64,000 nt of DNA from Paramesorhizobium deserti (GTDB lineage Bacteria; Pseudomonadota; Alphaproteobacteria; Rhizobiales; Rhizobiaceae), in the NCBI RefSeq assembly GCF_001558695.1, contig NZ_LNTU01000012.1:248001-312000 (forward strand), in the 5' to 3' direction. A program made the translations under genes and the position numbers. This document shows, in pieces, positions 1-9,099 of the stretch; position 1 is the stretch's first letter, and each line of letters opens with the position of its first letter. The notes beneath the pieces are model-generated. The model ran no database searches. It worked only from the letters and a program-made list of their open reading frames with translations, and had not been told where the DNA came from.

Positions 1-86
1 GCATCGCGGAGCTTCGCACCCGTAAATTCGGCGATGTCGCCGATTGTCAATTGACGCGACGGCGTGAAAAAAATGGGATCTGCCAT
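1..86 (-). CDS. lpxD: UDP-3-O-acylglucosamine N-acyltransferase, N-terminus only
   Basis: Only the first 28 codons lie in the window; the gene runs off the left edge. The reading starts at ATG on the minus strand and begins [17 protein letters not shown], followed by an IAEFTGAKL-like stretch, which is how alphaproteobacterial LpxD proteins begin. LpxD adds the second acyl chain in lipid A synthesis in the cytoplasm. It sits 50 bases downstream of bamA, the usual bamA-lpxD order. The call rests on the short N-terminus plus position; the catalytic hexapeptide-repeat part is not visible. Confidence 0.8.
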   Translation of the reverse strand, partial: MADPIFFTPSRQLTIGDIAEFTGAKLRD

Positions 87-136
87 CAAAGCACTTTCTC
101 TCCCGGAACCATTAGCCCCGGGAGAAGGCAAATCTA

Positions 137-2521
137 TCAGAACTTGCTCGAAATGCCGAAGTTGAAGTTCTGCACCTTGTCCGTGTCTTCTTTCTTGATC
201 GGCCAAGCATAATCGAAACGCAGCGGACCGAAGGGCGAAGCCCACATCAGGCTGATACCAGCCGACGCACGCACAGCGCTGCCATCGCCTTCAACCGGAT
301 TTTGGCCCGGACCCGGATCATACTCGGTTCCATAGAGCGTCGCCGCATCGGCAAAAACCGCGCCGCGAATACCGAGGCTTTCGGGAACGGCCGGCATCGG
401 GAACTGCACTTCCGCGGTGGCGCTCATATAGGTCGTGCCGCCGAGATAGTAGCGCTCGCCATTGTTCGACCGCTGGAAAGCGCCGATACCGTTATATTTG
501 AATCCGCGGATCATATCCGAATTGTTCTTGAACATATCGAATATGCGCGCGCCATCGTCCTCTAAGGCATGGATATAGCCGCCGCCGACACCGAGAAGGC
601 CGACGATATCGGCTTCTTCGGAAATTGTCTTGTAGTAGCTGGCCTTGAAGGTCGACTTCAGGTATTTCGCGTCGCCGCCGACACCGGCATATTCCTGCGT
701 GAAGCGTGCGAAAATACCGTCATGCGGGTTCTTGACGTCGTCGATCGAATTATAGGTCAGCGAATAGCTGAGCGACGACTTGATCCACGGGCTTTCTTCC
801 GCAGCCTCGACAATGGCAGGAGCAACGCGGTCGAAGTTTGGCGTACCGTCGTCGTTCAGGACGTAATCATCGAGTTCATATTTCTCCTGCACGTAATTAT
901 AGGCCACGCCTGCGGAGAAATTGTCGGTGATCGGCAGGCCGAAGCGGATCGTTCCGCCCGTCTGCTCGACGTCATAGCGATCCTTCAGCGAGTATGTCTT
1001 GCGGAAGACATCGAAGCCCGCCGAGATGCGCTGGCCGAGGAAATAGGGCTCGGTGAAGGAGAAGGAATAGTTGCGGGAGTTGTCCTGACCGCCGCCGGCG
1101 CCGATACGGACATACTGGCCGCGACCGAGGAAGTTACGCTCCGTGATCGATGCTTCCACCGACGCGCCCGGCGTTTCACCACCCGTGGTATAGCCACCGC
1201 CGATCGAGAACTCACCCGTGGGCTTCTCCACCACGTCGACGACCAGAATGACCTGGTCCGGCTCGGAACCGGGCACGGTCGAGATATTGACCGTCTGGAA
1301 GAAATCGAGCGCATCCAGGCGGCGCTTGGCGCGCTGGATCATCACCTGATTGAACGCATCGCCTTCGCTGACATCGAACTCACGGCGAATGACATAGTCG
1401 CGCGTCTTTTCGTTGCCGCGGATTTCGATGCGCTCGACATAGGCGCGCACGCCCTCATCGATGCTGTAGACCACCGAGATCGTATGGTTCTCGAAATCGC
1501 GGTCGCCGCGCGGCTCGACCTTGGCGAAGGGATAGCCATTGGCGGCAACCCGTTCCGTGATGTCGATGACGGAGCTTTCGATGTTCTTGGCGCTGTAGAC
1601 GGAGCCGGACTGCGTCTTGATCTCACCACGAACGGATTCCGTATCGATGCCGGGAACCGTGCTTTCGACCTGAATATCGCCGAAGGTGTATTTCTGCCCC
1701 TCTTCGACGGTGATGGTGACGGTGTATTCGTTCGTCGCCTCATCGAGGACGGCGTTGGACGAAACCACCTGGAAATCGGCATAGCCGCGATTGTAATAGA
1801 AGCGGCGCAGGGCCTCCTCGTCCGCACGCAGCTTGTCTTCGTCATAGATGTCGCCGCGCGTCAGCCAGGAAAGCGGGTTGGTCCGCTTGGTGGAGATGAC
1901 ATCGCGCAGACGGCGATCGCCAAAGGCCTGATTGCCGACGAAATTGATGGCGGAGATCTTGGTGCGACCGCCTTCATTGATCTCGAAGACCACGTTGACG
2001 CGACCCTCGCCGAGATCGATGGTGCGTGCATTGACGATGGCGTCGCTGCGGCCGATGCGGCGATAGGCTTCCTGGACGGCCTGCTTGTCCGCCTCAAGCT
2101 TGGCGGGATCGAACGACTCGCGCGCCTTCAGCTGCACCGCACGGGCAAGGTCGGGATCCTTGATCTTCTTGTTGCCCTGGAACAGGACCTGGTTGACCAC
2201 GGAATATTCACTGACGTTGACGACGAGCGCGTTGCCGACCTGGTTGATCCGGACATCCGAGAACAGGCCCATGGCGAAAAGGCGCTTCACCGCCTCGTCG
2301 ATATCATTGTTCGAAAAGGACTTGCCGGGCGTGATGCCGATATTGTCACGAATCGTCGTGGCATCGACGCGCTTGTTGCCGCGAACCTCGATTCGGCTGA
2401 CCACGGCTGCCTCGGCGGCACTGACCGTAGCCAGAGAAACAGCAACTGTACCGGAGGCCGCAAGAGCCACTGACATGGCGATCGCGGACGCGGCGCCAAA
2501 GAATTTCGAACTTGCCGTCAT
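137..2521 (-). CDS. bamA: Outer membrane protein assembly factor BamA
   Basis: This is the 794-residue Omp85 protein that inserts beta-barrels into the outer membrane. A signal peptide covers about residues 1-39 and ends in SAAEA before the first POTRA domain ([13 protein letters not shown]). About five POTRA domains follow to roughly residue 400, then the barrel. The protein ends in Phe (NFGISSKF), the usual C-terminal barrel signal. An in-frame ATG 32 codons upstream (at 2617) would put a charged, non-signal stretch ahead of the signal peptide, so the ATG at 2521 is preferred. It follows rseP and precedes lpxD in the envelope block. No skp/ompH gene lies between bamA and lpxD. Confidence 0.96.
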   Translation of the reverse strand: MTASSKFFGAASAIAMSVALAASGTVAVSLATVSAAEAAVVSRIEVRGNKRVDATTIRDNIGITPGKSFSNNDIDEAVKRLFAMGLFSDVRINQVGNALVVNVSEYSVVNQVLFQGNKKIKDPDLARAVQLKARESFDPAKLEADKQAVQEAYRRIGRSDAIVNARTIDLGEGRVNVVFEINEGGRTKISAINFVGNQAFGDRRLRDVISTKRTNPLSWLTRGDIYDEDKLRADEEALRRFYYNRGYADFQVVSSNAVLDEATNEYTVTITVEEGQKYTFGDIQVESTVPGIDTESVRGEIKTQSGSVYSAKNIESSVIDITERVAANGYPFAKVEPRGDRDFENHTISVVYSIDEGVRAYVERIEIRGNEKTRDYVIRREFDVSEGDAFNQVMIQRAKRRLDALDFFQTVNISTVPGSEPDQVILVVDVVEKPTGEFSIGGGYTTGGETPGASVEASITERNFLGRGQYVRIGAGGGQDNSRNYSFSFTEPYFLGQRISAGFDVFRKTYSLKDRYDVEQTGGTIRFGLPITDNFSAGVAYNYVQEKYELDDYVLNDDGTPNFDRVAPAIVEAAEESPWIKSSLSYSLTYNSIDDVKNPHDGIFARFTQEYAGVGGDAKYLKSTFKASYYKTISEEADIVGLLGVGGGYIHALEDDGARIFDMFKNNSDMIRGFKYNGIGAFQRSNNGERYYLGGTTYMSATAEVQFPMPAVPESLGIRGAVFADAATLYGTEYDPGPGQNPVEGDGSAVRASAGISLMWASPFGPLRFDYAWPIKKEDTDKVQNFNFGISSKF

Positions 2522-2665
2522 AGGCTTTCTGAACCTTCGTTTCTCGTTGTCCCCGGGGCGAGATCCCAGAAAAAGCGCTTGTCTCAAAGCACCGTAATAG
2601 CTGGTTTTTTCATACAAGCAAGCGCCACGGTTAAATTCTGTTTACTTCGCTTCGAACCGTGACAT

Positions 2666-2692
2666 CCATGCCACGCCAATCCCACGGCATGG
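2666..2692 (-). promoter_or_regulatory. Hairpin in the rseP-bamA spacer
   Basis: Arms CCATGCC (2666-2672) and GGCATGG (2686-2692) form a perfect 7-bp stem in the 232-base spacer between rseP and bamA. No run of U follows on the minus strand, so it is not a good intrinsic terminator. It may be part of a bamA leader or promoter region. I see no convincing promoter boxes and no other gene in this spacer. Confidence 0.3.
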
Positions 2693-2753
2693 TAAACGCT
2701 TTTCACCGTTTTCCTGAAATCGTCCCTATTTTTTACCTTTGGTTAGCACCTGT

Positions 2754-3893
2754 TCAGCAGGCGAATATGTCGTTGAAGAGCACAAACGCCATGAATCCCA
2801 TCACCGTGATGAAGCCGACGCGGAAGAAGATTTCCTGCACGGCGACCGGCACCGGCCGGCGAAGGATCGCCTCTGCGGCATAGAAGACCAGATGGCCACC
2901 ATCAAGAGGCGGAAGCGGAAAAAGATTGAGAAGGCCGATGCCGATCGAGAGCATGGCGGTCAGCTGGACCAGCCACGAAAAGCCCCTGCTCGCGGCCTGT
3001 CCGGCCATATTGGCGATCTTGACGGGACCGCCGAGCTGGCACTTGTCCTCACGTCCGGCGAAGAACCTGCCGAAGAATTCGCCGGTGCGGCCGACGATGT
3101 AGCCGGTTTCCAGCACGGCCTGATGCACCGATTCGAGCGGACCGTATTCGATGGTCCTGAACTTGCCGACCGCCTCGTTGTTGACGACGCCGATGACGGC
3201 GATCTTGACCTTGTTGCCCAGGGGATCGGTCTGCTCGAGCAGTTCGGGCGTGGCGGTCAGCGCAACTTCGTGACCGTTGCGCTCCACGGTGAAGCGAATC
3301 GGATCGCCTGCCCGGCCTGAGACGTAGCGCTGCACATCGGAGAAGGTCGCCACCTTCTCCCCGTCAACGGTGAGGAAACGGTCTCCCGGCTCGAAGCCGG
3401 CGATTGCGGCGGGGCTGTCCGGGCGCACCTCGGCCACCATGGGATCGGCGACCATGCGCCCGTAAAGCGCGAAGAACACGGCAAGGATGGCGATGGTCAG
3501 AAGAATGTTGAAGGCCGGGCCGGCAAAGACCGTGGCGGCACGTTTCCAGACCGGCTGAAGGTGGAAGGCGACAGCCTTTTCGGCCGCGCTCAGCCCCTCC
3601 TCCGCGCCTTGCGACGGCGTGCTTGCTACGCTTTCATCGCCGACAAACTTCACGTAGCCGCCGAGCGGAATGGCCGAAAGCTTCCAGCGCGTTCCGCTGC
3701 GATCGGTGAAGCCGATCAGCTCAGGGCCGAAGCCGACCGAAAACGCCTTCACGCCGATGCCGCACCAGCGGCCGATAAGGTAGTGGCCCATTTCATGGAC
3801 GAAAACGACAACCGTCAGCACGAAGAGGAACGGCACGATCGTTCCAACAAGCAGGCTGTTGCTGCCGAAAAGATATGAGACGAGGTCACCCAC
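2754..3893 (-). CDS. rseP: RIP metalloprotease RseP (site-2 protease)
   Basis: A 379-residue membrane zinc protease that cleaves anti-sigma factors or other membrane proteins within the bilayer. The HEMGH zinc motif lies in the first membrane segment, a PDZ domain occupies the middle (GFEPGDRFLTVDGEKV), and the second zinc-binding motif appears as NLFPLPPLDGG near the C-terminus. The start is set at GTG 3893 because AGGAG (3900-3904, reverse strand) stands 6 bases ahead. The upstream ATG at 3920 lies inside a GC-rich hairpin with no ribosome site. The minus-strand order is cdsA, rseP, bamA, and the dxr gene often found between cdsA and rseP is missing. Confidence 0.93.
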   Translation of the reverse strand: MGDLVSYLFGSNSLLVGTIVPFLFVLTVVVFVHEMGHYLIGRWCGIGVKAFSVGFGPELIGFTDRSGTRWKLSAIPLGGYVKFVGDESVASTPSQGAEEGLSAAEKAVAFHLQPVWKRAATVFAGPAFNILLTIAILAVFFALYGRMVADPMVAEVRPDSPAAIAGFEPGDRFLTVDGEKVATFSDVQRYVSGRAGDPIRFTVERNGHEVALTATPELLEQTDPLGNKVKIAVIGVVNNEAVGKFRTIEYGPLESVHQAVLETGYIVGRTGEFFGRFFAGREDKCQLGGPVKIANMAGQAASRGFSWLVQLTAMLSIGIGLLNLFPLPPLDGGHLVFYAAEAILRRPVPVAVQEIFFRVGFITVMGFMAFVLFNDIFAC

Positions 3894-3910
3894 GGTTCGC
3901 TCCTGCGCGG

Positions 3911-3931
3911 CGCCCCGCATCAAACGGGGCG
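3911..3931 (-). promoter_or_regulatory. GC-rich hairpin just ahead of the rseP ribosome site
   Basis: CGCCCCG (3911-3917) pairs with CGGGGCG (3925-3931), a 7-bp all-GC stem with a 7-base loop. It lies in the 57-base cdsA-rseP spacer and ends 6 bases before the rseP AGGAG. It contains the competing ATG at 3920. It could set translation of rseP relative to cdsA. Function is inferred from position only. Confidence 0.35.
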
Positions 3932-3950
3932 ACCAGATAATTCTATCACA

Positions 3951-4763
3951 TCACATGCCGAAGAAGATGGCGGAAGGCACATCCGGTTCGGCGAAGATCG
4001 CGCCAATGAGGTACAGCAGCACGGCGGCCGCCACAAGCCCATCGACACGATCCATGACACCGCCGTGTCCCGGCAAGAGCCTGCCTGAGTCCTTGGCTCC
4101 GAATACCCGCTTGACCCAGGATTCGGCCAGATCGCCCACTTGAGCGATCACCGAAAGGAGAAGGGCGAGCACCGGCACGATGAAATTTCCCGGTGGCGTG
4201 GCCAGCGATGCGACCAGAACACCGGCCGCTATGGCCGCCGCGGCACCTCCGATCGCCCCCGACCACGTCTTGTTGGGGGAAAAGCGCGGCGCAAGCTTCG
4301 GCCCGCCCATGGCGCGGCCGTTGAAATAGGCGGCGATGTCGGTCGCCCACACCACGGCGAAGAGGAAGATGATGGCCGTGAAGCCGAAAGGCTCGTCGCC
4401 GCGCAAGAGCGAAAGCGAAATCATCGGCAGGCCAGCATAAAGCAGGCCGGCTACCGACCATCCCTTGCAGGCGCTCCAGGTGAGAGGCGCCAGGAAGGCC
4501 GCGCCGAAGACGAGAACGCCGATCGTCACCGAAGCGCTTGCACCCCATAGGAGAAGCGCCGCCGTGAGCGCGAACCATACCCAACCGAAGATACGCGAGA
4601 ACGTCGTCTGGCGGGGTGCCGTCAGCGCCACCCATTCATGGAAAACCGCCGCCCCCATGACGATGGCGAGCAGCGTGAAGCTCGTCCCGCCGAACCATGT
4701 CAGCAGGAGCGTAACGGCGCCCAGGACGATCGCTGTCACAATGCGGGTCTGAAGATTGGACAT
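3951..4763 (-). CDS. cdsA: Phosphatidate cytidylyltransferase
   Basis: CdsA makes CDP-diacylglycerol from CTP and phosphatidic acid, the branch point of phospholipid synthesis, in the inner membrane. The 270-residue protein is almost wholly hydrophobic with about seven to eight membrane segments. It carries the family signature near the C-terminus (about SWVKRVFGAKDSGRLLPGHGG, then MDRVDG). The start is ATG 4763, preceded by GGAAAGG at good spacing; a TTG 12 codons upstream is less likely. It follows uppS closely and precedes rseP. The CDP-DAG made here is the substrate of the Pcs enzyme encoded at 53064. Confidence 0.93.
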   Translation of the reverse strand: MSNLQTRIVTAIVLGAVTLLLTWFGGTSFTLLAIVMGAAVFHEWVALTAPRQTTFSRIFGWVWFALTAALLLWGASASVTIGVLVFGAAFLAPLTWSACKGWSVAGLLYAGLPMISLSLLRGDEPFGFTAIIFLFAVVWATDIAAYFNGRAMGGPKLAPRFSPNKTWSGAIGGAAAAIAAGVLVASLATPPGNFIVPVLALLLSVIAQVGDLAESWVKRVFGAKDSGRLLPGHGGVMDRVDGLVAAAVLLYLIGAIFAEPDVPSAIFFGM

Positions 4764-4802
4764 GCGGACCTTTCCCGATACGCGCCGCGGCTGCGCCAAA
4801 AC

Positions 4803-5540
4803 TTACAATGCGATATCCTGAGCGTGCACCTGCGCCTCGACGCCGCCAAAGCGGCGTTCCCGCATCTGGAACGTCTCTATCGCATCGACCAGATTGGCTG
4901 CTTTGAAATCCGGCCAGAAACACGGCACGAACAGAAATTCCGAATAGGCAGCCTGCCAGAGCAGGAAATTGGAAAGACGCATTTCGCCGCTGGTGCGGAT
5001 GATGAGATCGGGATCGGGAATATCCGCCGTATCGAGACGTGCTGTTATGGCTTCGGGCGTTATGGCCGCCGGGTCGAGCCTGCCAGCCGCGATCTCCCGC
5101 CCAAGCGCGCGCATGGCCCGGGCGATCTCGTCGCGTGCGCCATAGTTGAAGGCGATGACGAGATTGAGCCCGGTGTTGCCCGATGTCAGCGCTTCCGCCT
5201 CTGCAAGAAGATTTCGGATGTCGTTCGCGAGCCCTTCGCGCTCGCCGATGATCCTGACCCGCACATTCTTGCGGTGCAACTCGGCAAGGTCGCGGCGGAT
5301 GAAGAGCTTCAGGAGCCCCATGAGATCGCTGACCTCGCTGCGCGGGCGCGACCAGTTCTCGGACGAAAACGCAAAGAGGGTCAGCCAGCCGATTTCAAGC
5401 TCACCCGCCTTGTGAACGATCTCGCGCAGGGTTTCCACGCCCGCCTTGTGTCCGGCGGTACGCGGCAGCCCTCTCGCCTTCGCCCAGCGGCCATTGCCAT
5501 CCATGATGATGGCGATGTGGCGCGGATTGGATATGGGCAT
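4803..5540 (-). CDS. uppS: Isoprenyl (undecaprenyl) diphosphate synthase
   Basis: UppS condenses eight isopentenyl units onto farnesyl diphosphate to give the C55 carrier lipid for peptidoglycan and O-antigen. The 245-residue length is typical. The N-terminus carries [19 protein letters not shown] with the catalytic Asp of MDGNGRWA, then GHKAG. The conserved [11 protein letters not shown] and the C-terminal [19 protein letters not shown] are present. GGGGGA precedes the ATG. It is second to last before rseP in the frr-uppS-cdsA-rseP run. Confidence 0.96.
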   Translation of the reverse strand: MPISNPRHIAIIMDGNGRWAKARGLPRTAGHKAGVETLREIVHKAGELEIGWLTLFAFSSENWSRPRSEVSDLMGLLKLFIRRDLAELHRKNVRVRIIGEREGLANDIRNLLAEAEALTSGNTGLNLVIAFNYGARDEIARAMRALGREIAAGRLDPAAITPEAITARLDTADIPDPDLIIRTSGEMRLSNFLLWQAAYSEFLFVPCFWPDFKAANLVDAIETFQMRERRFGGVEAQVHAQDIAL

Positions 5541-5586
5541 TGATCCCCCGTTGTGACCGTATGGACAGAAGCCGGAGCCTGCAGGC

Positions 5587-6147
5587 CTAAACCTGCATGA
5601 TCTCCGATTCCTTGACCGCCAGCATCTTGTCCACTTCCGAAATGGTCTCGTCGGTCAGCTTCTGCACCTTCTCGGAAAGGACGCGGCTGTCATCCTGACT
5701 GATAACGCTGTCCTTCTCCAGCTTTTTCAGCTGGTCCATACCGTCGCGACGCACATGACGCACCGCGATGCGCGCCTGCTCGGCATATTGATGCGCGATC
5801 TTGACCAGTTCCTTGCGGCGCTGCTCGTTCAACTCAGGCAGCGGAACGCGCAGGGTCGTGCCGTCGGTGATCGGGTTGAGGCCGAGGCCGGAATCGCGGA
5901 TCGCCCGCTCCACAGCGCCGACCATCGACTTGTCCCAGACGGAGACGGAAAGCATGCGCGGCTCGGGGACCGAGATATTGGCCACCTGGTTGATCGGCAT
6001 TTCCGAACCATAGGCCTCGATGGTGATCGGCTCCAGCAGGCTTGCCGATGCACGGCCCGTCCGCAGTCCGCCAAGATCGTGCTTGAAAGCCTGGATCGCG
6101 CCTTCCATGCGGCGCTTGATATCATTGAGGTCCAGAGCGTCACTCAT
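5587..6147 (-). CDS. frr: Ribosome recycling factor
   Basis: RRF splits post-termination ribosomes together with EF-G. The protein is 186 residues, the family's normal size. It shows [22 protein letters not shown] at the N-terminus, the conserved [17 protein letters not shown] in the middle, and the three-helix-bundle ending with [23 protein letters not shown] stands 6 bases before the ATG. It lies 23 bases after pyrH, the standard pyrH-frr pairing, and 46 bases before uppS. Confidence 0.97.
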   Translation of the reverse strand: MSDALDLNDIKRRMEGAIQAFKHDLGGLRTGRASASLLEPITIEAYGSEMPINQVANISVPEPRMLSVSVWDKSMVGAVERAIRDSGLGLNPITDGTTLRVPLPELNEQRRKELVKIAHQYAEQARIAVRHVRRDGMDQLKKLEKDSVISQDDSRVLSEKVQKLTDETISEVDKMLAVKESEIMQV

Positions 6148-6170
6148 GCTTTTTCTCCTTTAGTCCGCTC

Positions 6171-6893
6171 CTACGCGTCGGAAACCGTTGTGCAATGTCC
6201 CTTGCCAAGCAAGATTTCGGCAAAACCGCCTTTTTCATGAATGGAATAGACAATTATCGGAATGTTGTTCTCCCGCGCAAGGGCAACTGCGGTGGTATCC
6301 ATTACTGCGAGCCCCTGATCAAGCACTTCCTTGTGGGTCAGCCGGTCATAGCGCTTGGCATCGGCATGCAATTTCGGATCGGCGGAATAGATGCCGTCCA
6401 CCTGTGTTCCCTTGAAAAGCGCATCCGCGCCGATCTCGGCCGCGCGTAGCGCCGCGGCGGAATCGGTGGTGAAGAAGGGATTTCCCGTTCCGCCGGCGAA
6501 GATGACCACCTTGCCCTGGTCCATATAGGCCGTCGCCTGGCGCTGCGAGAAGCTCTCGCAGATTTCCGGCATGGCGATGGCCGACAGCACGACCGTATCG
6601 ACGCCGATCTTGGAGAGCGACGTGCGCAGCGCCAGCGAGTTGATGACGGTCGCCAACATGCCCATATGATCGCCGGTGACGCGGTCGCCGCCCTTGGACG
6701 CCACGGCGACGCCGCGGAAGATGTTACCGCCGCCGATCACCACGCCTACCTCGACGCCGAGCGCCCTCGCCTCGGCGATATCGGCCGCGATGCGGTCGGC
6801 CACCGAGACATCGATCCCGAAGCCCTGATTCCCCATCAACGCCTCGCCCGAGGCTTTCAACAGAACACGTTTATAGATGGGCGCACCGGACAT
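6171..6893 (-). CDS. pyrH: UMP kinase
   Basis: PyrH phosphorylates UMP to UDP in the cytoplasm and belongs to the amino acid kinase fold. The 240-residue protein begins YKRVLLKASGEALMG, carries the glycine-rich GVVIGGGNIFRG and the substrate loop DHMGMLATVIN, and has the FAGGTGNPFFTTDSAAALRA motif. GAGGGG precedes the ATG. It is the first gene of a run with frr, and is separated from tsf by 203 bases holding a palindrome and a likely tsf terminator, so it probably has its own promoter as well. Confidence 0.97.
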   Translation of the reverse strand: MSGAPIYKRVLLKASGEALMGNQGFGIDVSVADRIAADIAEARALGVEVGVVIGGGNIFRGVAVASKGGDRVTGDHMGMLATVINSLALRTSLSKIGVDTVVLSAIAMPEICESFSQRQATAYMDQGKVVIFAGGTGNPFFTTDSAAALRAAEIGADALFKGTQVDGIYSADPKLHADAKRYDRLTHKEVLDQGLAVMDTTAVALARENNIPIIVYSIHEKGGFAEILLGKGHCTTVSDA

Positions 6894-6973
6894 GAGATCC
6901 CCTCGTATCGCACAGACTTCTTCTGGAGCGCCATTCGTCCGACGGACGGAACTGAACGCGCCAGCACTTCAAT

Positions 6974-7014
6974 TGCATGATGTCTTCAACCGGTACCGGT
7001 CTGAGGATCATGCA
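6974..7014. repeat. Intergenic palindromic element (Rhizobiales GCATGATC type)
   Basis: TGCATGAT (6974-6981) and ATCATGCA (7007-7014) are perfect inverted arms around a 12-base perfect palindrome ACCGGTACCGGT (6989-7000). The outer arms match the ends of a short palindrome widely scattered between genes in Rhizobiales, which also carries ACCGGT in its centre. A related but more worn copy is at 36838-36879. It lies between tsf and pyrH and may have been co-opted as leader or processing structure. Confidence 0.55.
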
Positions 7015-7045
7015 GCAGGCATAATTCCGGTTCCGGATACACGAA

Positions 7046-7071
7046 GGGCACCGCGATGTCACGCGATGCCC
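7046..7071 (-). terminator. Probable rho-independent terminator of tsf
   Basis: A 10-bp stem (GGGCACCGCG with CGCGATGCCC, one G-U wobble) with a 6-base loop begins 26 bases after the tsf stop on the minus strand. Only a short TTCGT follows, so termination may be partial and allow read-through to pyrH. Confidence 0.5.
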
Positions 7072-7096
7072 TTAAATTCGACAGTCTTTCCAGACC

Positions 7097-8020
7097 TTAC
7101 TTCTTGACGGCTGCGGCCACTTCTGCCGCAAAGTCGCTCTCTTCCTTCTCGATGCCCTCGCCGAGCGCGAAGCGGACGAAGCCGGTGATCTTGGCCGGGG
7201 CGCCGATCGTCTTCTCGGCTTCCTTCAACGCGGCCTCGACCGTCAGGTCCGGATTGATGACGAAAGCCTGCGAGAGAAGGACGACTTCCTCGTAGAACTT
7301 GCGCAGGCGGCCTTCCACCATCTTCTCGATGATGTTTTCCGGCTTGCCGGACTGACGCGCCTGATCGGCAAAGATCGCCCTTTCACGCTCGACGGCGGCG
7401 GGATCGAGTTCAGCCGAGGTCAGGGCCAGCGGATTGGTCGCCGCGACATGCATCGCGACCTGGCGGCCGAAGGCCTGGGCGGCATCGGCATTGCCTGACG
7501 TCTCGATGGCAACGAGAACGCCCATCTTGCCGAGACCGTCGGAGACGCCGTTATGCACGTAGGTGGCGACCACGCCCTGCGGGACGGTCAGCGCCGCCGA
7601 ACGGCGGAAGTTGAGGTTTTCGCCGATCGTGGCGACAGCATCCTTGATCGTCTCGGTCACGGATTTGGACGAACCCGGATAGGTCGCCGCGGCAACGGCT
7701 TCCGTCGAACCGTCGGTGCCAAGCGCCGCAGTGGCCACATTGCGGACGATCTCCTGGAACGCGTCGTTACGGGCAACGAAATCGGTTTCCGAATTGACCT
7801 CGACCACCACGGCCTTGGCGCCGGCCGAGGCAACGCCGACCAGGCCCTCGGCAGCGGTGCGGCCAGCCTTCTTGTCGGCCTTGGAAATGCCCTTCTTGCG
7901 CAGCCAGTCAACGGCGGCTTCCATGTCGCCATTGGTTTCGGCCAGCGCGGCCTTGCAGTCCATCATGCCTGCGCCGGTGAGTTCGCGGAGTTCTTTTACC
8001 TGGGATGCTGAAATGCTCAT
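7097..8020 (-). CDS. tsf: Translation elongation factor Ts
   Basis: EF-Ts reloads EF-Tu with GTP. The 307-residue protein begins [20 protein letters not shown], with the diagnostic UBA-like start and DCKAALAET. It continues with the core AAIAAEGL-like region ([30 protein letters not shown]), where TDFVARN is the Tu-contact motif. A longer frame extends 30 codons upstream, but the GAGAGG site and the conserved N-terminus fix the start at 8020. It is downstream of rpsB, the standard rpsB-tsf pair. Confidence 0.97.
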   Translation of the reverse strand: MSISASQVKELRELTGAGMMDCKAALAETNGDMEAAVDWLRKKGISKADKKAGRTAAEGLVGVASAGAKAVVVEVNSETDFVARNDAFQEIVRNVATAALGTDGSTEAVAAATYPGSSKSVTETIKDAVATIGENLNFRRSAALTVPQGVVATYVHNGVSDGLGKMGVLVAIETSGNADAAQAFGRQVAMHVAATNPLALTSAELDPAAVERERAIFADQARQSGKPENIIEKMVEGRLRKFYEEVVLLSQAFVINPDLTVEAALKEAEKTIGAPAKITGFVRFALGEGIEKEESDFAAEVAAAVKK

Positions 8021-8107
8021 TGTCGCCTCTCGTGAAAGCGAAGGCACACCGTTACCGGCATGCCCACATTGCCGATGCGTCGCGCATCGGATCGAATTGA
8101 ACTTATC

Positions 8108-8125
8108 CACCCGTCACAACGGGTG
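8108..8125 (-). promoter_or_regulatory. Hairpin between rpsB and tsf
   Basis: CACCCGT (8108-8114) pairs with ACGGGTG (8119-8125) around a 4-base loop, just 10 bases after the rpsB stop. There is no U-run, so it may act as an attenuator, a processing site or a 3' stabiliser setting the rpsB:tsf ratio rather than a full terminator. Confidence 0.4.
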
Positions 8126-8134
8126 TATGAAGCC

Positions 8135-8920
8135 TCACGCGGAGGCTTCATCCCCTTCGGTTGCCGGGGTTTCGAGCGCAGGCTCGACGGGCGCTTCCGC
8201 CTGGGCGCCGATATCCATGCCCAGCGCGCCCTGCTGACGGGCAATGCCGTCGAGCGCTGCCTTGGCAATGAGATCGCAATAGAGCGAGATCGCGCGGGCG
8301 GCGTCGTCATTGCCCGGGATCGGATAATCGATCTGGTCGGGATCGCAATTGGAATCGATGATGGCGACAACCGGGATGCCGAGACGCTTGGCTTCCTGGA
8401 TGGCGATCGCTTCCTTGTTGGTGTCGATGATGAACATCAGATCCGGAACCGAGCCCATGTCACGGATACCGCCGAGCGCGCGATTGAGCTTTTCGCGTTC
8501 GCGATCGAGGTTCAGGCGCTCCTTCTTGGTGAAGCCCTGGGCTTCGCCGCCGAGCAGCTCGTCGAGCTTGCGCAGACGCTGGATCGAATTGGAGATGGTC
8601 TTCCAGTTCGTCATCATGCCGCCGAGCCAGCGGGCGTTCACATAATACTGGGCCGAGCGCTGGGCTGCATCGGCGATGATCTCCGAAGCCTGGCGCTTGG
8701 TGCCGACGAACAGAACGCGTCCACCGCGGGCGACGGTATCGGAAACGACCTTCAGCGCCTGGTGCAGCAGCGGAACGGTCTGGGTCAGATCGATGATGTG
8801 GATATTGTTACGGTCGCCATAGATATAAGGCGCCATTTTCGGGTTCCAGCGATGCGTCTGGTGTCCGAAGTGAACGCCAGCTTCCAGAAGCTGGCGCATG
8901 CTGAAGTCAGGCAATGCCAT
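8135..8920 (-). CDS. rpsB: 30S ribosomal protein S2
   Basis: RpsB is the head protein S2 of the small ribosomal subunit. The 261-residue length fits alphaproteobacteria. It begins [28 protein letters not shown], has the WLGGMMTNW motif, and the conserved [27 protein letters not shown] 30-residue Glu/Ala/Pro-rich tail follows the core, common in this order. AAAAGGAAA precedes the ATG. Its leader (8921-9099) contains a strong hairpin. Confidence 0.98.
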   Translation of the reverse strand: MALPDFSMRQLLEAGVHFGHQTHRWNPKMAPYIYGDRNNIHIIDLTQTVPLLHQALKVVSDTVARGGRVLFVGTKRQASEIIADAAQRSAQYYVNARWLGGMMTNWKTISNSIQRLRKLDELLGGEAQGFTKKERLNLDREREKLNRALGGIRDMGSVPDLMFIIDTNKEAIAIQEAKRLGIPVVAIIDSNCDPDQIDYPIPGNDDAARAISLYCDLIAKAALDGIARQQGALGMDIGAQAEAPVEPALETPATEGDEASA

Positions 8921-8946
8921 TGCTTAATTTTCCTTTTCCGGTTGAA

Positions 8947-8982
8947 CCTCCACGGGATGAGGCGGTTGCCCGCCACCGGAGG
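8947..8982 (-). promoter_or_regulatory. Structured leader hairpin upstream of rpsB
   Basis: CCTCC (8947-8951) pairs with GGAGG (8978-8982), enclosing a nested GGCGG/CCGCC pairing. This GC-rich two-layer hairpin ends 26 bases before the rpsB ATG. S2 represses its own operon in several bacteria by binding its leader, so this is a candidate autoregulatory structure. The inference rests on position and pairing only. Confidence 0.35.
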
Positions 8983-9099
8983 CCGTACCGGATTTCTCCC
9001 GATACCAGCCCAAGCCCGTGTGTGGAATGGTGCGGCTGTTAACCGATAAACCGCCAGATTGCAAGCCCCGTCATTCGAATCGGGAACGGGGCGCCCCGA

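Noticed and set aside
569-2473. 634-residue plus-strand ORF opposite bamA
   Set aside because: It is the antisense frame of bamA; such long antisense frames are expected in GC-rich coding DNA. No domain or ribosome site.
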